Origin: AV2 sp035637175
GTDB lineage: Bacteria; Verrucomicrobiota; Verrucomicrobiia; Limisphaerales; AV2
Assembly: GCA_035637175.1 (NCBI GenBank)
Contig: DASPXS010000262.1
Coordinates: forward strand, 1 to 21,545
Direction: 5' to 3'
Length of the DNA stretch: 21,545 nt
Part shown: in pieces, positions 7,866 to 16,622 of the stretch
Layout of the letters: every line of letters starts with the position of its first letter
Numbering within the stretch: the first letter of the stretch is position 1
The notes under the pieces: model-generated
The model's database searches: none
What the model was told of the DNA's origin: nothing
The model's input: the letters and a program-made list of their open reading frames with translations, nothing else
Made by a program: the position numbers and the translations under genes

Positions 7866-7941
7866 TGGCAGGGCGGGAGGGACTCGAACCCCCAACCGAC
7901 GGTTTTGGAGACCGCTACTCTACCAATTGAGCTACCGCCCT
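7866..7941 (-). tRNA. tRNA-Trp (anticodon CCA)
   Basis: 76-nt tRNA with acceptor stem AGGGCGG/CCGCCCT, discriminator G and an encoded CCA. The D arm is GCTCAATTGGTAGAGT, the anticodon loop CTCCAAA (anticodon CCA), and the T arm GGGGGTTCGAGTCCCTC. A tRNA-Trp between tuf and secE is the common bacterial arrangement. Confidence 0.95.
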
Positions 7942-7980
7942 GACCCACGGCTGCAACTTTCTTCGCTCTCTCAAGAGACG

Positions 7981-8012
7981 AAAAAGCGGAGGCGGAGTCA
8001 CCCCCGCGCTCC
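7981..8012 (-). terminator. Probable intrinsic terminator/attenuator after tuf
   Basis: On the transcribed strand GGAG-C-GCGG pairs with CCGCCTCC (8 bp, one bulged C) around GGGTGACT, and GC plus five T residues follow. It starts 20 nt past the tuf stop codon and lies before tRNA-Trp. If partial, it would let tuf be made in excess over the downstream secE-rpoC genes. Confidence 0.5.
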
Positions 8013-8032
8013 TCGATTCCTCTTCGCTCAAT

Positions 8033-9220
<1,188 letters not shown>

Positions 9221-9263
9221 GCGATTTCCTGCTGTTGTTGGTTTTAGTTCTAAAAGCGTGAGC

Positions 9264-9339
9264 TGGAGCCCATGATCAGGATTGAACTGATGACCTCGTC
9301 CTTACCAAGGACGTGCTCTACCGACTGAGCTACATGGGC
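9264..9339 (-). tRNA. tRNA-Thr (anticodon GGT)
   Basis: 76-nt tRNA with acceptor stem GCCCATG/CATGGGC, discriminator T and an encoded CCA. The D arm is GCTCAGTCGGTAGAGC, the anticodon stem CGTCC/GGACG with loop TTGGTAA (anticodon GGT), and the T loop TTCAATC. It lies about 43 nt upstream of tuf, as tRNA-Thr does in front of tufB in E. coli, and appears to be the first gene of the operon. Confidence 0.95.
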
Positions 9340-9465
9340 AATAGCCGAATGCTCTTAATCCTGACTGCCGCAAAAAACGACAAAACTCCATTGACCCCAT
9401 CCTCTTCTTTCAAAATCTCTGGGGCCAATGAATTTCTAGTTTTTCACGATCCAACGATTGCGAAC

Positions 9466-9494
9466 AAATTATTTAACACCTGCCGGGCTGTCAA
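9466..9494 (-). promoter_or_regulatory. Candidate sigma70-type promoter for the tRNA-Thr-tuf-rpoBC operon
   Basis: A perfect TTGACA (9494-9489, minus strand) is followed after 17 nt by TAATTT, or after 15 nt by AATAAT (5/6 match to TATAAT). The surrounding TTAAATAATTTG is strikingly AT-rich for this genome. It would start transcription about 115-120 nt upstream of tRNA-Thr. The intervening sequence (9340-9465) holds no gene that I can recognise. Confidence 0.55.
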
Positions 9495-9554
9495 CGGTTT
9501 TTCTTCAGATTCTCCGCCGCCGCCGATCACCGGCAAATTCAGAGCAATCCCCCC

Positions 9555-11618
9555 TCATCGCGCCAGCCATTCCGCCAGCCTGTCATCGGGCAAACGGGCT
9601 TCTTCCAGGCGGAACAGTTTCCCCGCCCGGTCTGCCGCATACACGTCCCTCAGTAAAGCCGTTGGAAAGTTCCTGCCCACGTTCTGGAGCAGCAGGGGAT
9701 GGGGCGCCGCCAGCACGGCGGCCCCGCCAAACAGGCCCGTCTTCCGAATTCCCGGCACAAACAGGTCCGCACTCAACAGCGCTGCGTCGTCGGTCGGGTC
9801 GAGCCCATCGCCGTCCGCCGCCACCGCGTCCGCGGCCGGCGCCGCCAGCAAGGCCCACAGCCCCGCGCGCCCGGCCCCGCAAAGGACCACCCGCCGGTCC
9901 TTGCTGTGCGTCTGCGCAAACGCGCAGACCGTGACGCAGTCCTGCACCCGTTCCTGTAGATCGGTCCGATTGTAGGCGCTGAAAAACAGGTCAAACCGTT
10001 TGCGCGCCACCGGCGCTTCTGCCTTCGCCAGCTCGCCCGTCAAAAAGGCGTCGAATAAAATCACCGAACTGCCGCGATCCAGAATCTTCTTCGCCAGTCC
10101 CACCGGCGCGCCATCCTTGTCGAGCCAGGCCGACTTGCCCTGCGGATGCGCGAGCACAACCAGGTTGCGCAATGTCTCGCGGCGCGGCGTCAGCATCAAC
10201 ACCGGCAGCCGGTCGCCCTTGCCCGCCCGACCCACCACCAGACGCGACACGGTGTAATCCCCGACCTTGCTCACTTCGCCGGCCTCCACCAGCAGGTCTC
10301 CCTCCGGAATGCCCACCTGCAACGTGTGCTTCCATGCGGGCCAGATCACGCTTTTGAAACGTTCGAGCGATTCGCGGTCATGCGGCCGCAACCGCTCCAG
10401 TTGCGCCTCGTCCATGCTGACGAGCGATTGGATGAACTCCGCCTCGCTGAGCGCGTCCCCGGGCAGCTTGCCATCCGGCCACACGCGCAGCGCCGCGTCC
10501 GGCTCCTTCGCGCAGGCTGCCTCCTTCAATGACGCCGGATCGGGATGCTTCAACAGCCATTGGCCGAACCACTCGTAAACCGCCTCGCGACTCGTCTGAT
10601 TGTAGTTGTGGCCAAAATCAAATCGCCGGTAACGCAACCGGTCACCGGCGTTGAACAACTGGTAGATGCCCGCCACCGCCGGCCCTTCGACCGTGAGCGT
10701 CATCTTCGTCCAATCGCCCGTGGCCGCCACCAGAATCTGTGGACGCGGGGCCGGCACGGCGGCGATTTCCATGTTCGAATAATCCACCCGCAAACCCGGC
10801 GCGTTCTCGCACGAGCACCCGCCCTGCATCGAATGCGACACCATAACGACCGGCGCCTGCGCTGCCAGCCGATCTTCCACCGCGCCCAGCATGAACGTCT
10901 GCGTGCCGCCGCCCGATTCGCCCGTGCACGCCAGCCGCGACTTGTCGGCCTCCGGCAGCGACTCCAAAAAGTCGAGCGCGCGAATGCTGTTCCAGGTTTG
11001 CAGCCCCATCAGGCTGATGTTCCACAGCAGGTTGACCTCGTTCGTTGCGAACCGTCGGTGCCGCTTGTAGAACTCCTCGTCCGTCGGCCAATCGGGGAAC
11101 CGCGTGTCGTTGTAGCCGACCATGTCATAGGAAAAAGCGATCATCCCCTGCTTCGCGAAATTGATGCAACGCGCCGCGATGCTTCCGTCCGCCGTGTCCG
11201 CCATGCGCCCGTTCGGCCAATGACCGTGCGGATTCAAGATCGCCGGGAACCGCCCGCTCCCTTTCCCGAGCGGCCGATACAGATTGCCGGCCAGATAAAA
11301 TCCCGGATAGCTCTGGAAATAAACTTTCTCAACGCTGTAACCGTCGCGCTCGACCCTGCCGAAGACCTGCGCGTTCAGCGGCCTCTTCTCCGGCAACGGC
11401 CACAACCCGCAACTCACCAGAATCTGTTCGCGAATCTCCTTCCTCCTTGACTCCCATTCCGACCGCGAGTGGATTGCCGGAAACTCCCGCAGCGTATTCA
11501 AATCTTTGACCGCGCCCGCGCGCTGGTCCGAGGCGGGCAACGATTGCGCCGGCCAAACCCGCAGCGGCGCCGAAACCAGAACGGCCAAAACCAGGGAAGG
11601 TAAAAGTTCAATGCGCAT
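9555..11618 (-). CDS. Secreted tandem alpha/beta-hydrolase, acetylxylan-esterase-like
   Basis: 687-aa predicted exported hydrolase. Residues 1-24 look like a signal peptide (MRIELLPSLVLAVLVSAPLRVWPAQ). The first hydrolase domain (about 60-360) has an HGHW oxyanion-type motif at 131-134 and the nucleophile elbow GESGGG with Ser235. An Asp near 302 (GDWTKM) and His337 (FDFGHNYN) complete a plausible triad. This layout resembles acetylxylan-esterase/Abhydrolase_7-type esterases of Verrucomicrobia and Planctomycetes acting on polysaccharide esters; the substrate here is unknown. A second, shorter hydrolase-like domain (about 440-687) starts with LVVLAHPQGKSAW, but its elbow reads CGAGRAG, with Gly in place of the catalytic Ser, so it is probably inactive. 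The ATG has no Shine-Dalgarno sequence. It is flanked by accD and the tuf operon, unrelated to its function. Confidence 0.8.
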   Translation of the reverse strand: MRIELLPSLVLAVLVSAPLRVWPAQSLPASDQRAGAVKDLNTLREFPAIHSRSEWESRRKEIREQILVSCGLWPLPEKRPLNAQVFGRVERDGYSVEKVYFQSYPGFYLAGNLYRPLGKGSGRFPAILNPHGHWPNGRMADTADGSIAARCINFAKQGMIAFSYDMVGYNDTRFPDWPTDEEFYKRHRRFATNEVNLLWNISLMGLQTWNSIRALDFLESLPEADKSRLACTGESGGGTQTFMLGAVEDRLAAQAPVVMVSHSMQGGCSCENAPGLRVDYSNMEIAAVPAPRPQILVAATGDWTKMTLTVEGPAVAGIYQLFNAGDRLRYRRFDFGHNYNQTSREAVYEWFGQWLLKHPDPASLKEAACAKEPDAALRVWPDGKLPGDALSEAEFIQSLVSMDEAQLERLRPHDRESLERFKSVIWPAWKHTLQVGIPEGDLLVEAGEVSKVGDYTVSRLVVGRAGKGDRLPVLMLTPRRETLRNLVVLAHPQGKSAWLDKDGAPVGLAKKILDRGSSVILFDAFLTGELAKAEAPVARKRFDLFFSAYNRTDLQERVQDCVTVCAFAQTHSKDRRVVLCGAGRAGLWALLAAPAADAVAADGDGLDPTDDAALLSADLFVPGIRKTGLFGGAAVLAAPHPLLLQNVGRNFPTALLRDVYAADRAGKLFRLEEARLPDDRLAEWLAR

Positions 11619-11630
11619 GAAAGTGCGGCG

Positions 11631-11659
11631 ACGTTAACAAATCCGCCGGCGCCGGACAA
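11631..11659 (-). promoter_or_regulatory. Candidate promoter of the secreted hydrolase gene
   Basis: TTGTCC (11659-11654), a 17-nt spacer and TAACGT (11636-11631) are followed by 12 nt before the ATG at 11618, which would leave a leader of about five bases. The boxes are imperfect and the call rests on spacing. Confidence 0.3.
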
Positions 11660-11725
11660 GTTCCAGCTCGCCCGGAAATTCAACCCGCACGACCTCCGCA
11701 TTGCCCCCGCGACGCCCCGCTGAAC

Positions 11726-12676
11726 TCAGCCCGGCGCGGCCGCCTTTTTCATGCGTTCCGCCAGAAACTCGAGGTAATAACCGAAGCGTTCTTTCATTTC
11801 CTTGCGGGGCACGATTGCGTCGATCAGGCCGTGGTCCAGAAGAAACTCGGCTGTCTGGAAACCGGGCGGCAATTCGGCCTGCGTGGTGTCCTTGATGACG
11901 CGCGGACCGGCGAAGCCAATCAACGCGCCCGGCTCCGCGATGATCAGGTCACCCAGGCTGGCGTAGCTGGCCATGACACCGGCGTAGGTCGGATCCGTCA
12001 ATACGCTGATGTAGGGCAGTTTGTTCCGGGCATGATAGGCCAGCGCGCCGCAGGTCTTGGCCATTTGCATGAGGCTGAACATGCCTTCATACATCCGCGC
12101 GCCGCCGCTGGTGGAAATGATGATGAGCGGCAGGCCTTTCTCCGTCGCCGCTTCAATCAGGCGCGTCAGCTTTTCTCCCACCACCGAACCCATGGAACCG
12201 CCCAGAAAATCGAAGTCCATGACCCCGAGCGCCACGCGGTGGCCGTCGATTCGCCCGATGCCGGTGATGACGGCGTCTTTGAGTCCGGTCTTCTTCTGAT
12301 ACTCCCGCAGTTTATCGGTGTAGGCCGCCACACCGGTAAAACGGAGCGCGTCCACGCTGGTCATTTCGGCGTCCATCTCCTCGAAGGAACAGGTTTCGAC
12401 GAGCGCGTTGATGCGTTCGCGCGCGCCGATGGGGAAATGCTCGCCGCAGCGGGTGCAGACCTTGAGGTTGTCGTCCAGCTCCTTGTCAAAAATCATCGTG
12501 GAACATTTCGGGCACTTCCGCCACAGACCCTCCGGGATGTCGCGTTTTTTGGACTTGGTCGAACCGAGCTTCGGCTTTCTCGCGAAGCTGGCTTCCGCGC
12601 CGGCCGGAGGCGGCGTCACGGCCGGTTCGGCGCTTTCCAGGCCAAGGGTCTTTTTGGTGAATGTGGTGGAGGACAT
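11726..12676 (-). CDS. accD: Acetyl-CoA carboxylase carboxyltransferase subunit beta
   Basis: 316-aa subunit that, with AccA, transfers the carboxyl group from carboxybiotin to acetyl-CoA to form malonyl-CoA, the first committed step of fatty-acid synthesis in the cytoplasm. A Ser/Pro-rich N-terminal extension of about 35 residues is followed by the zinc ribbon Cys55-x2-Cys58 (KCPKC) and Cys74-x2-Cys77 (VCTRCGEHFPI). The crotonase-fold core contains VALGVMDFDFLGGSMGSVVGE, ISTSGGARMYEGMFSLMQM, LTDPTYAGVMASYASLGD and EPGALIGFAGPRVI, all typical of AccD. The ATG at 12676 has no Shine-Dalgarno sequence and follows comF after 102 nt. accA is not in the window. Confidence 0.96.
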   Translation of the reverse strand: MSSTTFTKKTLGLESAEPAVTPPPAGAEASFARKPKLGSTKSKKRDIPEGLWRKCPKCSTMIFDKELDDNLKVCTRCGEHFPIGARERINALVETCSFEEMDAEMTSVDALRFTGVAAYTDKLREYQKKTGLKDAVITGIGRIDGHRVALGVMDFDFLGGSMGSVVGEKLTRLIEAATEKGLPLIIISTSGGARMYEGMFSLMQMAKTCGALAYHARNKLPYISVLTDPTYAGVMASYASLGDLIIAEPGALIGFAGPRVIKDTTQAELPPGFQTAEFLLDHGLIDAIVPRKEMKERFGYYLEFLAERMKKAAAPG

Positions 12677-12778
12677 GGCTCAGGAGGGTTGTAAGTTGGA
12701 GGTCGGGAGTTGAAGGCGATTGGCCGCAAGCGCACTCCGCGCCCCCGCCCCGTTCAACTCGAATGAAATTTTCATAAA

Positions 12779-13528
12779 TTACAAACCGCGTGCGACCGTC
12801 CAGACGCGGACTTCTCCCGCCCCGGCCTTCTGCAAAACGCGGGCGCAGGCACTCGTCGTGGCTCCGGTCGTCAACACGTCGTCCACCAGGATAATGCGTC
12901 CGCCCTGGAGTTGGCAACCGGCCCGGACGGCGAAGGCATGGCGCACGTTGGCCGCGCGCTGTTTGCGTGTGAGCAGCGTCTGTGTCCGGGTGGCTTCGAC
13001 CCGGCGCAGCACGCGCGTGTTCACGGGAATCCGCGCGGCTCCGCCCAGCCGGACGGCGAGCCGTTCGGCCTGGTTGAACTCGCGTTGGCGTTTTTTCACC
13101 GGGTGCAGCGGCACGGGCACAATCATGTCCCAGGGTTCCGCAGCCAGCGCGGGACCGGCTGCGCGAATGAGCAAATCGGCCAGAAACCCTTCGAACCAAA
13201 GCGCGCGTTGGTATTTGTAGCGATGAATGACGTCGAGCACCAGGTGACCGGCGACGACCGCGGCCCGCGCGGATTGGAAGTGAAGTTCCATTTCCCGACA
13301 GTTGCTGCAATCAAAGCGTGTCGTAATTTCGCCCTCATACGGCAGGCCACAACACTCACAGAACGGCGGTTTGATAAGGCGCACGCCTTGCCCGCAACGC
13401 GCCCCGACGTAGCCTTCGGCCGCCGTCGCAGCCTCGGAATAACAGAGCTGACAAACCGGAGGATAGAAAAAGCCCAGGCCGGCTTCAAGCCAGCTTTTCA
13501 GTCCGCTCGCGAGGGCCGACGACTTCAT
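12779..13528 (-). CDS. comF: ComF family phosphoribosyltransferase-like protein
   Basis: 249-aa cytoplasmic protein of the ComF/GntX family, linked to DNA uptake in naturally competent bacteria and possibly to nucleotide salvage. Its exact reaction is not established. The N-terminal zinc-binding region has Cys26/29 (VCQLC), Cys45, Cys57/59/60 (FCECC) and Cys74/77 (DCSNC). The phosphoribosyltransferase part contains VPVPLHPVKKRQREFNQAE (about 137-155) and the PRPP-binding loop ILVDDVLTTGAT (about 213-224). I chose ATG 13528, which overlaps the stop codon of the upstream protease gene as ATGA. A longer frame back to 13651 would lie inside that gene. The 4-nt overlap suggests translational coupling. 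No other competence gene is nearby. Confidence 0.88.
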   Translation of the reverse strand: MKSSALASGLKSWLEAGLGFFYPPVCQLCYSEAATAAEGYVGARCGQGVRLIKPPFCECCGLPYEGEITTRFDCSNCREMELHFQSARAAVVAGHLVLDVIHRYKYQRALWFEGFLADLLIRAAGPALAAEPWDMIVPVPLHPVKKRQREFNQAERLAVRLGGAARIPVNTRVLRRVEATRTQTLLTRKQRAANVRHAFAVRAGCQLQGGRIILVDDVLTTGATTSACARVLQKAGAGEVRVWTVARGL

Positions 13529-14436
13529 CCGGTGGAGGCCAGGGCGTGGTTCTCTTCGCGCGGTAACATTTGCAAAAGCAACCACAGCGTCAGCGTTAAC
13601 GCGACCAGCGCCAGCCAGCCGTCGATCAATTTGCCCGTGCCCCAGAACCACGCGTGCGCGCCGCCCGTTTCGCGCGTCAGAAAGCTATACGCTCTAAGCC
13701 AGAAAATCCAGCCCGCATGGAGGCCGATGGAGAAAAAAAGATTGCCGGTGCGCTGATACGCCAGCCCCAATAGCGCGCCCGCCAGGGTCAGGTTGAAAAA
13801 ACCGGGCACCACCTGCTCGAAATCCAGAAACCCGCGCAGCATGGAGGGCAACAGGGCAAGACCGGAGTTCCAATGGATTTCCGCGGGCGATTGGGGTTTG
13901 CTGAAAAAATGGACCAGCGCGTAAATGGCGCTGCTGATCATCAGAGCGCCGGGCCAGCGACACGTTTTTCGCAGCGCGCCGAAAATCGCGCCCCGGAACA
14001 GGATTTCCTCCAGTACCGCCACGACCGCCGCCGTGGACGCCGCGCCCAGTATCTTTCCGATGACACGACCGGTCGAAACGCCGGCATCGACACCGCGCGC
14101 ACCGGCCGCCAGAACAACCACCGCAACGCAAGCCAGCGAAGCGAAACCCAGCGCGAAACCCAGCGCCAGTTTTCGCCGTTGTCCGGTCGGTTCGACCAAT
14201 CCGACGTCCGGCCAGGCGCGCGCGCCGAGGCTGCGCAGCAGCGGCCACAGTCCGATCAACGCCAGCGCCAGCAGGGAGCGATGGACGTAACGATGAAAGG
14301 GCTGATGGGCCAGACCGTGGAGCGCCGGAACCTGAGCGCCAAACCATTGAACACTCCAATATAACCAGGGAGCCAACAATGCGCCTCCGGCGAAAACAAC
14401 TCCCGTGTAAATCACCAGCGAGCGGACGGGACGCAT
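13525..14436 (-). CDS. CPBP family intramembrane glutamic endopeptidase
   Basis: 303-aa polytopic membrane protein with about seven or eight hydrophobic segments. The CPBP (CAAX protease/bacteriocin-processing, Abi) signature is complete: EEILFRG with Glu143, Glu144 and Arg148; YALVHFF with His176; PGFFN with Asn215; and GLHAGW with His240. Family members cleave within the membrane or act in prenyl-protein processing, bacteriocin self-immunity or stress responses; the substrate here cannot be told. The ATG at 14436 begins MRPVRSLVIYTGVVFAGGALL, a first membrane helix. A promoter-like pair of boxes ends 6 nt before the ATG and there is no Shine-Dalgarno sequence. It is transcribed divergently from the kinase-like gene and overlaps comF by 4 nt. 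Confidence 0.88.
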   Translation of the reverse strand: MRPVRSLVIYTGVVFAGGALLAPWLYWSVQWFGAQVPALHGLAHQPFHRYVHRSLLALALIGLWPLLRSLGARAWPDVGLVEPTGQRRKLALGFALGFASLACVAVVVLAAGARGVDAGVSTGRVIGKILGAASTAAVVAVLEEILFRGAIFGALRKTCRWPGALMISSAIYALVHFFSKPQSPAEIHWNSGLALLPSMLRGFLDFEQVVPGFFNLTLAGALLGLAYQRTGNLFFSIGLHAGWIFWLRAYSFLTRETGGAHAWFWGTGKLIDGWLALVALTLTLWLLLQMLPREENHALASTG

Positions 14437-14442
14437 CGGTCA

Positions 14443-14471
14443 ACGATAAAGTTCGCCCGCGCTTTGGCCAA
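14443..14471 (-). promoter_or_regulatory. Candidate promoter for the CPBP protease-comF genes
   Basis: TTGGCC (14471-14466), exactly 17 nt, then TATCGT (14448-14443), with six bases left before the ATG at 14436. If real, transcription would begin at or within a base or two of the start codon. Boxes match consensus at 4/6 each. Confidence 0.35.
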
Positions 14472-14546
14472 GTCTGGAATTGGCTGTCCGACAAAAAGTC
14501 ATGGCATGGGTTGGGCTGCCGTGCTAAAGAGCAGCGCCAACTCAAG

Positions 14547-15407
14547 ATGCCGTTATTTGGACGTTCAGAGGCCAGCGATGCCGAACCGCGCCAGCCCGGC
14601 CAGTTCGGCCCTTATTATTTGCAGGAGCTGATTAACAGCGGCGGCATGGCCGACATCTGGCTGGCCACCGATGCGCAGGGCAAGGTATGCGCGCTCCGCC
14701 TGCTCCATCACAAGCTCCGCTTCCGCTTGTCCGCCAAACGCCGCTTTCTCCGCGGCTGCGAAATCCTTTCCCGCATCCACAATCACGAATACGTGATCGG
14801 CTACCTGGCCCACGGCAAGATCGAGGGCGACCTTTATCTGGCCATGGAATACGTCGAGGGCGAAAACCTGAAGCTGTTGTATGCGCGCAACGACCCGGTG
14901 CTCATTGAGAACATCAGCAATGTGTTGATCGACATGGCCATTGCCCTCGAGCACGTGCACGAAAGTGGTTTCATGCACCTCGATTTCAAACCGGAAAACG
15001 TTCTCCTCACCCGCAATGCCAGCCTCCGACTCGTGGACTTCGACCTCGCCCAACCCAAGCCGGACAAACCCAAAAAAATGTCGGACAACCCCGGCACGCC
15101 CGCTTACATGGCGCCCGAACAGATTCGTCGCCAACCGATCGATCATCGCGTGGACATTTTCGCTTACGGCGTCTCGGCTTACGAACTGCTCACCAACCGC
15201 AAGCCGTTCGCCGGCGACTCGCCTGACGAAATCCTGCGCAAGGAACTCGATCGCAGCCTGGAATTCCTTTCGCCGCGCGAATTGAATCCCGACATCCCGG
15301 CGGCGCTCGAGAAGGCCATCCTGAAGTGCCTCGAACGCGACCCGGACAAACGTTATCCCTACATGAGCGTGCTGGTCCGCGACCTGCAGGCGGCGCTCTA
15401 CGTGTGA
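14547..15407 (+). CDS. Atypical Ser/Thr protein kinase-like protein (bare kinase domain)
   Basis: 286-aa soluble protein consisting almost only of a Hanks-type kinase fold, with no membrane helix or sensor domain. I chose ATG 14547 (MPLFGRSEASDAEP); the frame extends back to 14379 but that part overlaps the divergent gene. The Gly-rich loop is INSGGMADIW (29-38). The lysine of VAIK is replaced by Arg51 (VCALRLL). The helix-C Glu is probably Glu72. The catalytic loop is HLDFKPEN with Asp146 and Lys148, a non-RD type. DFG is DFD (164-166). The P+1 region GTPAYMAPE (183-191) and the VDIFAYGVSAYELLT helix are normal. Phosphotransfer may thus be reduced or absent, although Arg can partly serve in place of Lys. 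The C-lobe ends with the usual CLERDPDKRYPYMSVLVRDLQ. It lies 106 nt upstream of pta. Confidence 0.82.
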   Translation: MPLFGRSEASDAEPRQPGQFGPYYLQELINSGGMADIWLATDAQGKVCALRLLHHKLRFRLSAKRRFLRGCEILSRIHNHEYVIGYLAHGKIEGDLYLAMEYVEGENLKLLYARNDPVLIENISNVLIDMAIALEHVHESGFMHLDFKPENVLLTRNASLRLVDFDLAQPKPDKPKKMSDNPGTPAYMAPEQIRRQPIDHRVDIFAYGVSAYELLTNRKPFAGDSPDEILRKELDRSLEFLSPRELNPDIPAALEKAILKCLERDPDKRYPYMSVLVRDLQAALYV

Positions 15408-15478
15408 CGCCGAGCCAGCCCGCCGGGAGGCGAAGCTCCAAATCCAAAGCTCCAAACTTTTTGATCCCCATTCCCCTG

Positions 15479-15507
15479 TTGCAGTTTCCCCCGCGCTCGG
15501 TTACTAA
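15479..15507 (+). promoter_or_regulatory. Candidate promoter of pta
   Basis: TTGCAG (15479-15484), a 17-nt spacer and TACTAA (15502-15507) are followed by six bases before the pta ATG. This is the same geometry as the boxes before the CPBP gene and would give a leaderless mRNA. The boxes are imperfect. Confidence 0.35.
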
Positions 15508-15513
15508 ACGGCC

Positions 15514-16566
15514 ATGCGATTCATCGGCAGCGTCATTGAAAAGCTGCAGCGACACCCGAAACGCATCGTCTTTCCCGAAGGGACGGAGCCGCGGGTGCTG
15601 CAGGCGGCCCGCCAATTTCATTCGTTGCGCCTGGGCGTCCCGATCCTGCTGGGCGACCGCACGAAAATCAAAGAAGCCGCCGAACGCCTGAACGTTCCGC
15701 TGGAGGGCGTCCGCATCATCAATCCCGAGGAAAGCGAGGAACTGGACAACTTCGCGCGGCGCTTCGAACAGTTGCGCCGTTACAAGGGCATCAAGGAACG
15801 CGAAGCCCGCGAGGCGATGCTCAAGCCGAATTATTTCGCCGCCATGATGGTGGCGATGCACCAGGCCGACGGTCTGGTCTCCGGCACGAATGAGATCAGC
15901 GGCAGTGTCTTGCGGCCGCTCTTCCAGATCATCAAGGTCGCCCCGCAACAGGCAACGGCTTCCAGTTGCATGGTCATGGAAGTCGAAGACACGCGTTTCG
16001 GCGAAAACGGCGTGATGTTCATGGCCGATTGCGGCGTCATTCCCGATCCCGGCGTGGACCAACTGGCGGACATCGCCGTCTCCACGGCGCAACTGGCGCG
16101 ACAACTCCTCGGCACACGCCCGCGCGTGGCCTTGCTCTCTTTTTCCACCAAAGGCAGCGCCACACACCCTTCCATCGGCAAGGTGCAGGCGGCCACCGCC
16201 CTGGCCGAAAAGCAGGCCCGCGAAAAACTGTTCGAGGCGGATTTTGACGGGGAGTTGCAGGTGGACGCCGCCTTGGTGCCGGAGATTGCCGCGCGAAAAC
16301 TTCCCGCCAGCAAGGTGGCCGGCCACGCCAATGTGATGATCTTCCCCGACCTCAATTCCGGCAACATCGCCAGCAAACTGATCCAGCATGTCGCGCGCGC
16401 CAACGCCTACGGCCAGATTCTCCTCGGCCTGGACCGCCCGGCCGCCGACGTTTCGCGCGGATCCAACGCGCACGACATTCTCGGCGTTGCCGCCATCGTC
16501 GGCGTTCAGTCCGTTGAATACAACAAGCTCTACCCGGGCGCGGGCCAGAAGCTGCCCGGAGAATGA
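15514..16566 (+). CDS. pta: Phosphate acetyltransferase, catalytic domain only
   Basis: 350-aa enzyme of the short Pta class, interconverting acetyl-CoA plus phosphate with acetyl phosphate plus CoA. The PTA_PTB fold spans the whole protein: KRIVFPEGTEPRVLQAA near the N-terminus, then ADGLVSGTNEISGSVLRPLFQII, FMADCGVIPDPGVDQLADIAV, VALLSFSTKGSATHPSIGKVQ, and the C-terminal GHANVMIFPDLNSGNIASKLIQ and SRGSNAHDILGVAAIVGVQ. The ATG at 15514 starts MRFIGSVIEKLQRHPKRIVFP; no ribosome-binding site precedes it. It is directly followed by a separate gene for the BioD-like/DRTGG module that is fused upstream in long Pta enzymes. No acetate kinase gene is in the window. Phosphate butyryltransferase activity is the only close alternative. 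Confidence 0.93.
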   Translation: MRFIGSVIEKLQRHPKRIVFPEGTEPRVLQAARQFHSLRLGVPILLGDRTKIKEAAERLNVPLEGVRIINPEESEELDNFARRFEQLRRYKGIKEREAREAMLKPNYFAAMMVAMHQADGLVSGTNEISGSVLRPLFQIIKVAPQQATASSCMVMEVEDTRFGENGVMFMADCGVIPDPGVDQLADIAVSTAQLARQLLGTRPRVALLSFSTKGSATHPSIGKVQAATALAEKQAREKLFEADFDGELQVDAALVPEIAARKLPASKVAGHANVMIFPDLNSGNIASKLIQHVARANAYGQILLGLDRPAADVSRGSNAHDILGVAAIVGVQSVEYNKLYPGAGQKLPGE

Positions 16567-16622
16567 ACCCAACCTGTCGATCAGCGCTCCCCTCCGAGCG
16601 TTGGTTCCCCAAGGAATCTCCC

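Noticed and set aside
7942..8032. rpmG (ribosomal protein L33) expected after tuf
   Set aside because: No frame in this 91-nt gap encodes an L33-like peptide; it contains only the hairpin.
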